NCBI GenBank assembly: GCA_007123655.1
Contig: SKKR01000225.1
Coordinates: forward strand, 1-5,626
Source of the DNA: Thermomicrobiaceae bacterium
Lineage (GTDB): Bacteria; Chloroflexota; Chloroflexia; Thermomicrobiales; Thermomicrobiaceae
Reading direction: 5' to 3'
DNA length: 5,626 nucleotides
Under the pieces are notes generated by a model. It did not search any database. It was not told the DNA's origin and was given only the letters and a program-made list of their open reading frames with translations. A program made the position numbers and the translations under genes. Numbering within the stretch: position 1 is the stretch's first letter; every line of letters starts with the position of its first letter. Below, piece after piece: positions 1 through 5,626 of the stretch.

Positions 1-2
1 GC

Positions 3-1496
3 GACGGGCGAATCGGGCGCGGCCGCGGCCTGGTCCATCGCGACATCAAGCCGCAGAACATTCTAGTCGACAACAATGGGAATGTGAAAGTCGTCGACTT
101 CGGGATCGCCAAAGGACTGAGCGACAGCAGTCTGACCGAGGCGGGAACCGGGATGGGCACCGTCCATTATGTGTCACCAGAGCAGGCCAGGGGCGAACCG
201 GCGGTTCCAGCGTCAGACGTGTACTCGACCGGCGTCGTTCTGTACGAGATGCTGACGAAGACCGTCCCGTTTGACGCTGACTCTCCGGTCGGCGTGGCGA
301 TGCAGCATGTCAGTGCAGTCCCGCCACCACCAACGCAGTACAACCCCCAGCTTCCTCCAGAGATCGACGAGATCATGACGACGGCGCTGGCGAAAGACGC
401 CGCGGATCGGTTCGCCAGTGCTGGTGAACTCGCGTCAGGTCTGGAAGCGATCACCCGCGGCGAACCGATCGGCGGGACGGCGGCCACCCGTATGATGTCT
501 GGCGCGGCTGCCGGAGCAGGAGCCGCTGGGGCACGCGTGCCGAGGCACCGGGACCGATCCCGCCCGCCACGTGGTGCGCGAGATGCCCGAGCCGGAAATT
601 TCCGGGATGACGTCGGATGCGTGACCTGGCTGATCGGGTCGGCCATCCTCGTCGGACTCATCGGGCTCGTGGTGCTGGCGTTTCAGCTCGGGGATTTCGG
701 CCTGTTCGAGCCCACAGCAGGCGACGTCGCGGAAGCAACGCCCACTCCGGCTGTCGATGTCACGCCAACTCCTTCGCCGACGCCCGGTGTAACTCCCACG
801 CCCGAAGCGACCCCAGACGAAACACCGACACCGGAAGCGTCTCCGACGTCCGAAGTGGAAATGGTCGCGGTGCCGCGGTTTATCGGAGGCACGCTCGATC
901 AGGCCCGTTCCGCCGCTGGCGACCTTGAACTCGAGATTGAAGAGGTGTTCAGTGACCAGTTCGATGAGGGGATCATCGCCTCTCAGGATCCCGAAGAGGG
1001 CACGGAAGTCGAATCTGACGCGACCGTGATCGTCCGCGTTAGTGTTGGCCCCCAGACCGTAAACGTGCCGAACCTGTCAGGGCAATCGAGGAACGCTGCA
1101 ATCAATGAACTCGGCAATCTGCCAGTCACCGTCCAGGAACAGCTGGAGCCGAGTCAGAGCGTCTCGCAGGGTCAGGTCATTCGTGTCGAGCCAACGGGCA
1201 ATGTCTCACGCGGATCCACGGTGACGGTCGTCGTGAGCCGGGGGGATGTGATCCGGGTTCCGGACGTCTTTCAGGATCCGGTCGATGAGGCGATCGCGGA
1301 ACTCGAGGCAGCCGGCATCCAGGTCACAAGCGTCGGCGGGCAGAGCTGCGAGTTCATTCAGAATCAGAATCCCAACTTCAACTGCAACACGTTTCCGGAC
1401 GGGGGTGTCGTTAGCGGGACACTTCCCTGGGGCGACTGGGTTCCTCGCGGGTCTACTATCGATATCGCGTACTTCGACGCGGACGATGATGACTAG
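3..1496 (+). CDS. pknB: PASTA-domain Ser/Thr protein kinase (PknB/StkP/PrkC type), 5' end missing
   Basis: This is a membrane Ser/Thr kinase whose cytoplasmic domain phosphorylates proteins and whose outside PASTA repeats, in characterised relatives, bind muropeptides or lipid II and link kinase activity to cell-wall growth. The reading frame is already open at base 3. The catalytic loop LVHRDIKPQN is at 30-59, the DFG motif at 96-104, the activation segment GTVHYVSPEQA at about 156-188, and DVYSTGVVLYEM at 216-251; the C-lobe ends near base 450. An Arg-rich juxtamembrane stretch follows, then one membrane helix (about 618-695) and a Thr-Pro-rich linker (about 733-860). Three PASTA repeats follow, at about 870-1055, 1065-1245 and 1254-1480. 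The third is atypical: it contains two cysteines (1347-1349 and 1383-1385), an Asn-rich insert and an acidic tail. The P-loop and catalytic lysine lie upstream of the window. The family call is firm; substrates are unknown. Confidence 0.96.
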   Translation, partial: DGRIGRGRGLVHRDIKPQNILVDNNGNVKVVDFGIAKGLSDSSLTEAGTGMGTVHYVSPEQARGEPAVPASDVYSTGVVLYEMLTKTVPFDADSPVGVAMQHVSAVPPPPTQYNPQLPPEIDEIMTTALAKDAADRFASAGELASGLEAITRGEPIGGTAATRMMSGAAAGAGAAGARVPRHRDRSRPPRGARDARAGNFRDDVGCVTWLIGSAILVGLIGLVVLAFQLGDFGLFEPTAGDVAEATPTPAVDVTPTPSPTPGVTPTPEATPDETPTPEASPTSEVEMVAVPRFIGGTLDQARSAAGDLELEIEEVFSDQFDEGIIASQDPEEGTEVESDATVIVRVSVGPQTVNVPNLSGQSRNAAINELGNLPVTVQEQLEPSQSVSQGQVIRVEPTGNVSRGSTVTVVVSRGDVIRVPDVFQDPVDEAIAELEAAGIQVTSVGGQSCEFIQNQNPNFNCNTFPDGGVVSGTLPWGDWVPRGSTIDIAYFDADDDD

Positions 1497-1514
1497 AGTG
1501 CGTCGGACGTCCAT

Positions 1515-1530
1515 CGAAAGCTGGCTTTCG
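1515..1530 (+). other. Short hairpin in the kinase-to-downstream-gene gap
   Basis: CGAAAGC and GCTTTCG form a seven-base inverted repeat around TG (in practice six pairs with a CTGG loop), 18 bases after the kinase stop. No T-run follows, so a classical intrinsic terminator is unlikely. It may be an RNA-processing or stability hairpin, or chance. The 95-base gap holds nothing else I can recognise. Confidence 0.3.
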
Positions 1531-1591
1531 CTCGATGCGTGTTGGCCTTCCCCATAGAGCACATTCCCTCAAAGCCACCGCTTTGCGGAAT

Positions 1592-2380
1592 ATGGAAACG
1601 ATCGCGATGATCCTGGTCGCGATCGTGCTTGCCGTCGGTATCGCCGTCGTGGAACGGTCGATGGAGGCCCCTGAACGCATCCGCGTCGCCAACACTGCCG
1701 GGACGCTCACGGTGATGCTGGAAGTGTCGGATGTCCGGATCCTCTTTGGTGCCGGATCGAGCCGATCACACGCGGCGGACTTCCTGGGGCGAACAACGCG
1801 TCCCTGGGATCGCGAAATCGATCTGCTCATCGTTCCCGGATGGGATGACCGACACGCGGCGGGCGCGATCGGGTTGCTTGAACGTCGCGATGTTCACGGC
1901 GTGGCCGTTCTGGGCATTCCGGGAGACGAACCTGTCTGGACATTACTGGAACGAGAAGCGCAATCGCAGGACATACCACTGGTCTTCCTGGGACAACCCC
2001 ATGAACTGGAGCTTGCTCCGGCAACCACCCTCAGGCTTACCCCGACCGAGAAAGAACACGAAGGTGCCTGGGCCCGGCTGGATCATCGCGGACTCAGGAT
2101 GGATCTGGTAGACGCTGAACAGCCTGCCCTCGCGAGTCCACATCCTCTCGCGTTCGCACCGGTGAACGACCACGTTGTGATCAATACGAGGTCACCTGAA
2201 CTGCCAGCCAGCTCGTCGCCGCAGTTGCTGATTGTCCCCAGGCCATTCTGGAGCTTCCAGTTCGAGGAGCTAGAGGTCCCGTTTATCTCAGAGATCGATC
2301 GTGATCAGCGTGTCAGCTTGCGGATCGATGACGGCTCCCTGCGTGTCCCGCTTGAGGATACGGTGAACTACCGCCGGTAG
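1592..2380 (+). CDS. Membrane-anchored, degenerate ComEC-like metallo-beta-lactamase-fold protein
   Basis: This is a predicted 262-residue protein with an N-terminal membrane anchor (residues 3-20, hydrophobic, followed by E-R) and a soluble part outside the membrane. The order of the soluble part resembles the C-terminal metallo-beta-lactamase (MBL)-fold domain of ComEC. There is a strand plus glycine turn RILFGAG (49-55) where ComEC has a VDGG-like turn, then RPWDREIDLLIVPGWDDRHAAG (70-91, read in two parts) followed by LLERRDV. A later strand LLIVP (212-216) lies where ComEC has K-V-P-H-H-G. The usual H-x-D-x-D-H is reduced to G83-x-D85-x-R87-H88, and the later HH is R-P, so metal-dependent hydrolysis is unlikely. 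I chose the ATG at 1592 because the anchor begins there; an in-frame ATG at 1535 would add 19 polar residues. The RBS is weak (GCGGA). It lies downstream of the kinase in the same direction and may be co-transcribed. The fold is inferred by eye; the function is unknown. Confidence 0.75.
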   Translation: METIAMILVAIVLAVGIAVVERSMEAPERIRVANTAGTLTVMLEVSDVRILFGAGSSRSHAADFLGRTTRPWDREIDLLIVPGWDDRHAAGAIGLLERRDVHGVAVLGIPGDEPVWTLLEREAQSQDIPLVFLGQPHELELAPATTLRLTPTEKEHEGAWARLDHRGLRMDLVDAEQPALASPHPLAFAPVNDHVVINTRSPELPASSSPQLLIVPRPFWSFQFEELEVPFISEIDRDQRVSLRIDDGSLRVPLEDTVNYRR

Positions 2381-2409
2381 GAGTTGAGATGAGCGCGGGA
2401 ACCGGAGCC

Positions 2410-3321
2410 TCAGATCCGCGCACCACAGGACTGGCAGTACCCGTCCGCGTTCGAAACGTCAGCCTGGCAATTCGGGCACAAGCCGTTCGGCGTCCCGTTC
2501 GGTTCGTGTGCCGGCGGTTGAAAGCCGAAGACGACATCGCGTTCGTCTGTTGAATCCTCCACCGAACTCGCGCCGAACCCTGACGCCGCGTCTTCGGAAA
2601 GTTCGGACGCGGCCGGCTCGACTGGCGGGACGGACGGAACCGGTCGCGTCGCCTCCGCTTCGACCGGCGCCGGGCGCTCGGCAATGGGCGGTTCGGAGTG
2701 TTGTGCTCGCACCTGAAACGTTCGCTCGACCGGTGCTGCGTACTCGGCATCGTCATATGCCCCATACTCGCCGGTTTCGAAATACTCGTCGTCCTCTTCG
2801 ATCACTTCGGGTCCGAACAGACCGAGAACGAGCGCGATCGGGACGAAGATGGCCGCCGAAACGAGCAGGATCCAGCCGGTACCTTCAGACAGAAAGGGCG
2901 CCACAACCGCGTTTTCGAGAAATCCGGCGTCATCCGCGGAAAGGAGATAAACGCGAATGTCACGAAGCGCGAAGCTCAGCAGTAGAGCCCCGTTGGCTCC
3001 GGCTATTAGCGCTCCAAGTGATCGCGCGATCCAACCCGGATCGGGTACCGGGAGCGCAGCGCCAGCACTGTAGCCCAGCAGGAACGTGGCACTAATCAGC
3101 GCCAGCATGGCGATCATGAACGCCCCGCCCGATTCGTGCAGGCGGGTGATCGTCGCGAGCTCGATACCCCACGTTTCTCCCCAGAACCATCCGATACTCG
3201 CGCCGAAGAGAATGCCGAGCGTGACAAAAGCCTCGCGATAGGCACCACGCCAGAAACCGATTGGAATGAAGAGAGCGATCAAAATGATGAGCAGGACATC
3301 CAGGAGAACGTACACATCCAC
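2410..3321 (-). CDS. CvpA-like multi-spanning membrane protein with C-terminal zinc ribbon
   Basis: This is a predicted 303-residue membrane protein. Four to five hydrophobic helices occupy about residues 3-24, 31-50, 66-90, 102-118 and 150-169. The first is followed by GFWRGAYREAF, matching the G-x-x-R-G-x-x-R-E pattern at the same place in CvpA family proteins (colicin V production; envelope-associated, molecular role unclear). Residues about 170-280 form a low-complexity tail, first rich in Glu/Asp/Tyr and then in Pro/Ala/Glu. The last 22 residues are a zinc ribbon with C-P-N-C and C-Q-S-C-G (cysteines 282, 285, 296, 299). I prefer the GTG at 3321, preceded by GAAGGAG 11 bases upstream, because the first helix then starts immediately as in CvpA proteins. 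A TTG at 3354 would add 11 residues but has no visible RBS. Its 3' end faces the preceding gene across 29 bases. The CvpA assignment is moderate; the zinc ribbon is clear. Confidence 0.85.
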   Translation of the reverse strand: MDVYVLLDVLLIILIALFIPIGFWRGAYREAFVTLGILFGASIGWFWGETWGIELATITRLHESGGAFMIAMLALISATFLLGYSAGAALPVPDPGWIARSLGALIAGANGALLLSFALRDIRVYLLSADDAGFLENAVVAPFLSEGTGWILLVSAAIFVPIALVLGLFGPEVIEEDDEYFETGEYGAYDDAEYAAPVERTFQVRAQHSEPPIAERPAPVEAEATRPVPSVPPVEPAASELSEDAASGFGASSVEDSTDERDVVFGFQPPAHEPNGTPNGLCPNCQADVSNADGYCQSCGARI

Positions 3322-3332
3322 TGGGGGAGCCA

Positions 3333-3339
3333 CTCCTTC
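3333..3339 (-). promoter_or_regulatory. Ribosome binding site supporting the GTG start of the CvpA-like gene
   Basis: GAAGGAG reads on the minus strand 11 bases before the GTG at 3321. No comparable site precedes the alternative TTG at 3354, so this motif decides the start. The spacing is slightly long. Confidence 0.5.
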
Positions 3340-3402
3340 GGGCACACCGTGCAAGCATCGTGGGAGGGCGAGATAACAACGCTCGTCGCTATTGCAGCAC
3401 CG

Positions 3403-3411
3403 ATTGTAGCA
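3403..3411 (-). promoter_or_regulatory. Candidate extended -10 promoter for the CvpA-like gene
   Basis: The minus strand reads TGC-TACAAT, an extended -10 element with five of six matches to TATAAT. No convincing -35 lies 16-18 bases upstream, as is common for extended -10 promoters. Transcription would start near 3396, giving a leader of about 75 bases to the GTG at 3321. Confidence 0.45.
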
Positions 3412-3451
3412 CGCACACGGTTGGATGGATCACGAGTGACAAATTGGCCTG

Positions 3452-3460
3452 TGTTATCAT
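3452..3460 (+). promoter_or_regulatory. Candidate extended -10 promoter for the PHP-AlbA_2 gene
   Basis: TGT-TATCAT is an extended -10 element with five of six matches to TATAAT. A -35-like GTGACA at 3436-3441 is too close (13 bases) to pair with it properly. A start near 3467 would give a leader of about 87 bases carrying the TCGTAC repeats and the strong RBS. It is divergent from the minus-strand promoter about 40 bases away. Confidence 0.4.
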
Positions 3461-3495
3461 TATCGGGTGAACGGGCCGCTCCGGCGGTCGCTTGA

Positions 3496-3548
3496 TCGTA
3501 CGCCGAATTCCGTCGTACGTATACATTGTGAAAGGGGGTGAATCGTAC
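3496..3548. repeat. Three TCGTAC copies in the divergent control region
   Basis: TCGTACG occurs at 3496-3502 and 3513-3519, 17 bases apart start to start, and TCGTAC recurs at 3543-3548 close to the start codon. The core CGTACG is itself palindromic. All three lie downstream of the candidate plus-strand -10, within the predicted leader of the PHP-AlbA_2 gene. They could be operator half-sites or RNA elements; chance is possible for a six-base word. Confidence 0.35.
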
Positions 3549-3553
3549 CACCC
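3531..3553 (+). promoter_or_regulatory. Strong Shine-Dalgarno able to fold with the bases before the TTG start
   Basis: AAAGGGGGTGA (3531-3541) matches the full anti-SD complement AAAGGAGGTGA with one difference. GGGTG (3536-3540) can pair with CACCC (3549-3553) immediately before the TTG at 3554, leaving an eight-base loop. Folding would mask the SD core. The linear distance from the G-run to TTG is 15 bases, longer than usual. The frame is closed by TGA at 3539, so TTG 3554 is the only standard in-frame start nearby. Confidence 0.5.
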
Positions 3554-5350
3554 TTGGTTAGAAGCAAACGTTCTCGCAAGCGTTCGAGTCAGTCCCGGGA
3601 GCCGCAGCGCGACCAGCTAACGTGGCGTAAGGTTGACCTGCATCTCCACACACCCGCTTCCGCTGATTATCAGCAGCCAGACGCTCAGTACATCGACATT
3701 CTTCTTCGCGCCGAGGCGCAGGAACTCGATGTCATTGCGTTTACGGACCACAACTCTGTGGCCGGGTACGCGCGGATGTGGCGCGAGATCGAGGATCTGG
3801 AGCTTCTGGAGGCTCTCGGTCGCATCAGCGACGAGGAAGCCCGTCTGCTTGCCGAGTACCGGCGCCTGTTGAATCGCATACTGGTGTTGCCGGGGTTCGA
3901 ATTCACGGCGACGTTCGGATTCCACATTCTGGCGCTGTTCCCTCCGGAGACATCCATTCGCAAGCTGGAGCATCTTCTGCTGCTGCTCGATGTCCCGGAA
4001 GACAAGCTTGATATCGGGACCAGCGAGGTCGGAGCAACAACCGACGTGCTGCGCGCCTACGAGATACTTGGCGAGGCCGGCGCGCTGGTCATCGGTGCCC
4101 ACGTCAATTCCACACACGGAATCGCGATGCAGGGCTTTCCGTTTGGCAAGCAGACGAAAATGGACTACACGCAGGATCCGAATCTCCACGCGCTGGAGGC
4201 CACAGACCTCGAGAATCCCGGACGTCGAACGACCGCTCGATTCTTCAGCGGGAGCAAGGCCGAATACCCACGCAGGATGCATTGCATCCAGGGATCGGAC
4301 GCCCACCGGCTCACCCGGGATCCAGAGCGCGAGACCAACCTGGGCGTTGGAGACCGGCCGACCGAGTTGTGGTTGCCCGAGACGTCCTTTTCCGCCATCA
4401 AAGAACTGCTGCAGAGTCAGGACTTCGACCGGACACGCCCGGCAAGGCCCGCTGCGGCAGGCTCGGATTTCATTCATCAGGCGCGGAAAGAAGGGAACGC
4501 CATCGACAAGGTGTTCCACGAGCGACTTCCGACCCGGCGCACGAAATCGAACGCGGTTCTGAAAGATATCGCGGCGATGGCCAATGCCGAGGGCGGAACC
4601 GTCTTCATTGGACTGAACGCCTCAGCCTCCGCGGACGTCGCCGGCGTCTCCAAGCCGGATAACACGATCACCCGGCTAACAGAGGACGTGCAGAACTTCG
4701 TGTCTCCGTCGCTCGACGTGACGGCCGAGGCGTACGACCTCGACGGCAAAAGCGTGGTGGTGCTGACGGTGCCAGAAGGTTCTGAAAAGCCGTACACGCT
4801 CAGCGGCGGCGAGATTTACACTCGCAAGGGCGACAAAACCGAGGTGGCGTCCAGAGACGACATCGTCGAGATGGTGCGATCGTCACTGTCCGACGCTGGA
4901 GACTCCCAGCCACCCCGGCCGAAACGCACGGAGGCTGCGCCCTCCAGCAGCAACGGTCGTCGTCCACCCAGACCTGTCGATTCCGACGTGCCTCGTCCGA
5001 ACACAGGCGTCGAAATTCTCGAAGCCGACGAACGGGACGGTGAGACGTACTACACCGTGTATGACCTGCGGAATGACAAAGTGGTTCCGAACGTCACCCG
5101 TTCATCATCGCGGAGCCTGTGGCGCTACGCGATAACCCAGCGCGAGGATACGACGTTTGACCCGGACAACGTGGAGTGGAAAGGGCGCTACGGCGTCATG
5201 GGTCGCCGCAAGCAGGGTAACGTCTATCGTTATGACCTTGCCTACCGGGACAACGGCACCACACGCATTTTCTATGGAGTGACGCGCAAGGGTCTCAGCG
5301 ATGAATGGAAAGACGTGATCGAAAGCTCGTCGCTCGAAAAGGTCGGCTAG
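3554..5350 (+). CDS. PHP metal-hydrolase / Schlafen AlbA_2 fusion protein
   Basis: This is a 598-residue soluble protein with no signal or membrane segment. It has a basic N-terminus (residues 3-19). A PHP domain follows (about 24-290) with a complete-looking metal-ligand set: H30-x-H32, T-D65-H66, G-F-E116, H124, A-H183 and S-D249-x-H251. HTPASADY and the helical insert at 75-108 before LPGFEFT resemble the PHP domains fused to ATPases in TrlF-type proteins. A Schlafen-type AlbA_2 domain follows (about 313-441), with [17 protein letters not shown] (338-354) and KPYTL...GEIYTRKGD (412-427). A Pro/Ser/Arg linker (442-485) leads to a C-terminal domain (about 486-594) containing [18 protein letters not shown] and many Tyr/Trp/Arg residues, which I cannot name. 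PHP domains hydrolyse phosphoesters, so nuclease or phosphatase action on nucleic acid or nucleotide is an inference. The start is TTG with a strong SD. It appears to be a single-gene unit. The domain calls are firm; the biological role is unknown. Confidence 0.93.
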   Translation: MVRSKRSRKRSSQSREPQRDQLTWRKVDLHLHTPASADYQQPDAQYIDILLRAEAQELDVIAFTDHNSVAGYARMWREIEDLELLEALGRISDEEARLLAEYRRLLNRILVLPGFEFTATFGFHILALFPPETSIRKLEHLLLLLDVPEDKLDIGTSEVGATTDVLRAYEILGEAGALVIGAHVNSTHGIAMQGFPFGKQTKMDYTQDPNLHALEATDLENPGRRTTARFFSGSKAEYPRRMHCIQGSDAHRLTRDPERETNLGVGDRPTELWLPETSFSAIKELLQSQDFDRTRPARPAAAGSDFIHQARKEGNAIDKVFHERLPTRRTKSNAVLKDIAAMANAEGGTVFIGLNASASADVAGVSKPDNTITRLTEDVQNFVSPSLDVTAEAYDLDGKSVVVLTVPEGSEKPYTLSGGEIYTRKGDKTEVASRDDIVEMVRSSLSDAGDSQPPRPKRTEAAPSSSNGRRPPRPVDSDVPRPNTGVEILEADERDGETYYTVYDLRNDKVVPNVTRSSSRSLWRYAITQREDTTFDPDNVEWKGRYGVMGRRKQGNVYRYDLAYRDNGTTRIFYGVTRKGLSDEWKDVIESSSLEKVG

Positions 5351-5388
5351 CGCCCCAGGACGATTTACGCTTGCGAGAGAGAAACCAC

Positions 5389-5421
5389 GCGGAGCCGGTC
5401 TACGGACCGGCTCCGCTGTTT
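5389..5421. terminator. Bidirectional intrinsic terminator
   Basis: GCGGAGCCGGTC (5389-5400) and GACCGGCTCCGC (5405-5416) form a perfect 12-bp stem closed by C-UACG-G, a stable UNCG-class tetraloop. TGTTT follows on the plus strand and GTGGTTTCTC on the minus strand. It lies 39 bases after the PHP-AlbA_2 stop and 16 bases beyond the stop of the convergent minus-strand gene, so it can serve both. The T-runs are short. Confidence 0.85.
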
Positions 5422-5431
5422 GACACGTTCA

Positions 5432-5626
5432 TTAGTCATTCGCAGGCGCTTCTGCCGCCGAACCAATTGCCTTGAGTACCTCGACGGTATCAAGCACTGT
5501 CGCGAACTCGCCGTGGATGCTGGCCAGTGAAACCGCATGAATCAGCTCGGCTTCATACTGATTACCGTCCGGTCCTGTCCGATCGAACGTCGCGGTTCCG
5601 TCCGATACAACGCAGGCGGCGAATCC
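5432..5626 (-). CDS. Isochorismatase-family cysteine hydrolase, C-terminal fragment
   Basis: The last 64 residues and TAA stop of a minus-strand gene are visible; the frame is open to the window edge. The translation begins GFAACVVSDGTATFDRTGPD and continues with Y-E-A-E-L-I-H-A-V-S-L-A-S-I-H-G-E-F-A-T-V. This matches the final strand-helix-strand of isochorismatase-like (nicotinamidase-related) cysteine hydrolases, where D-x-T-A-T-F-D and A-S-L-H-G-E-F-A are recurrent in one subgroup. The catalytic Asp, Lys and Cys are upstream, outside the window, so activity and substrate (isochorismate, nicotinamide, N-carbamoyl compounds or others) cannot be judged. It converges on the PHP-AlbA_2 gene and shares its terminator. 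Confidence 0.88.
   Translation of the reverse strand, partial: GFAACVVSDGTATFDRTGPDGNQYEAELIHAVSLASIHGEFATVLDTVEVLKAIGSAAEAPAND

Noticed and set aside
19..26. GCGGCCGC (NotI site) at the left edge as a cloning scar
   Set aside because: It reads through in frame with the kinase, and such a word is expected by chance in DNA this GC-rich.
167..661. Long minus-strand open frame opposite the kinase gene
   Set aside because: Low-complexity Ser/Ala/Pro translation arising from GC-rich codons of the clear kinase frame; no RBS or recognisable domain.
733..860. Thr-Pro-rich repetitive stretch as a DNA repeat or CRISPR-like element
   Set aside because: It is an in-frame protein linker of the kinase; the repetition comes from TP codons and has no regular spacer structure.
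3528..3620. Possible 30-residue leader peptide starting at GTG 3528
   Set aside because: It has no RBS of its own, overlaps the SD and the coding start in another frame, and shows no attenuator-like codon run.
3617..4519. 300-codon minus-strand open frame inside the PHP-AlbA_2 gene
   Set aside because: It is fully antisense to a gene with conserved metal-site motifs, and its own translation shows no family features.
3554..5626. Multi-gene phage defence system
   Set aside because: Only one candidate enzyme is present; the neighbours are CvpA-like and isochorismatase-like genes, and no toxin, methylase, ATPase partner or mobile element is visible.

Overview
The window is GC-rich bacterial chromosomal DNA. 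Two features suggest the phylum Chloroflexota, possibly the Thermomicrobia side: a PASTA-type Ser/Thr kinase with a Thr-Pro-rich extracellular linker, and frequent GTG/TTG starts. This assignment is an inference from protein style only; no rRNA or other marker is present. I see no tRNA or rRNA genes, CRISPR arrays, insertion sequences or phage genes.

Layout from left to right. (1) 3-1496 (+) is the 3' part of a transmembrane PASTA kinase (PknB/StkP/PrkC type); the N-lobe lies outside the window. (2) 1592-2380 (+) follows in the same direction. It encodes a membrane-anchored protein that looks like the metallo-beta-lactamase-fold C-terminal domain of ComEC with its metal ligands lost. (3) 2410-3321 (-) is convergent to it. 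It encodes a CvpA-like multi-spanning membrane protein with a long acidic/proline-rich tail ending in a four-cysteine zinc ribbon. (4) 3322-3553 is a divergent control region with a candidate promoter on each strand, three copies of TCGTAC, and a strong Shine-Dalgarno sequence that can fold into a small hairpin. (5) 3554-5350 (+) encodes a 598-residue three-part protein: an intact PHP metal-hydrolase domain, a Schlafen-type AlbA_2 domain, and an unassigned C-terminal domain. (6) A 12-bp perfect hairpin at 5389-5416 ends this gene and probably its convergent neighbour. (7) 5432-5626 (-) is the C-terminal end of an isochorismatase-family cysteine hydrolase, cut by the window edge.

The first three genes all encode predicted membrane or envelope proteins (sensor kinase, anchored degenerate hydrolase, CvpA-like protein), but nothing in the sequence proves they act together. 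The PHP-AlbA_2 protein is the most unusual element. It joins a probable nuclease/phosphoesterase domain to a nucleic-acid-associated domain, and it sits alone between two terminating or divergent boundaries, so it is probably a single-gene transcription unit. I do not see a complete multi-gene defence system here.
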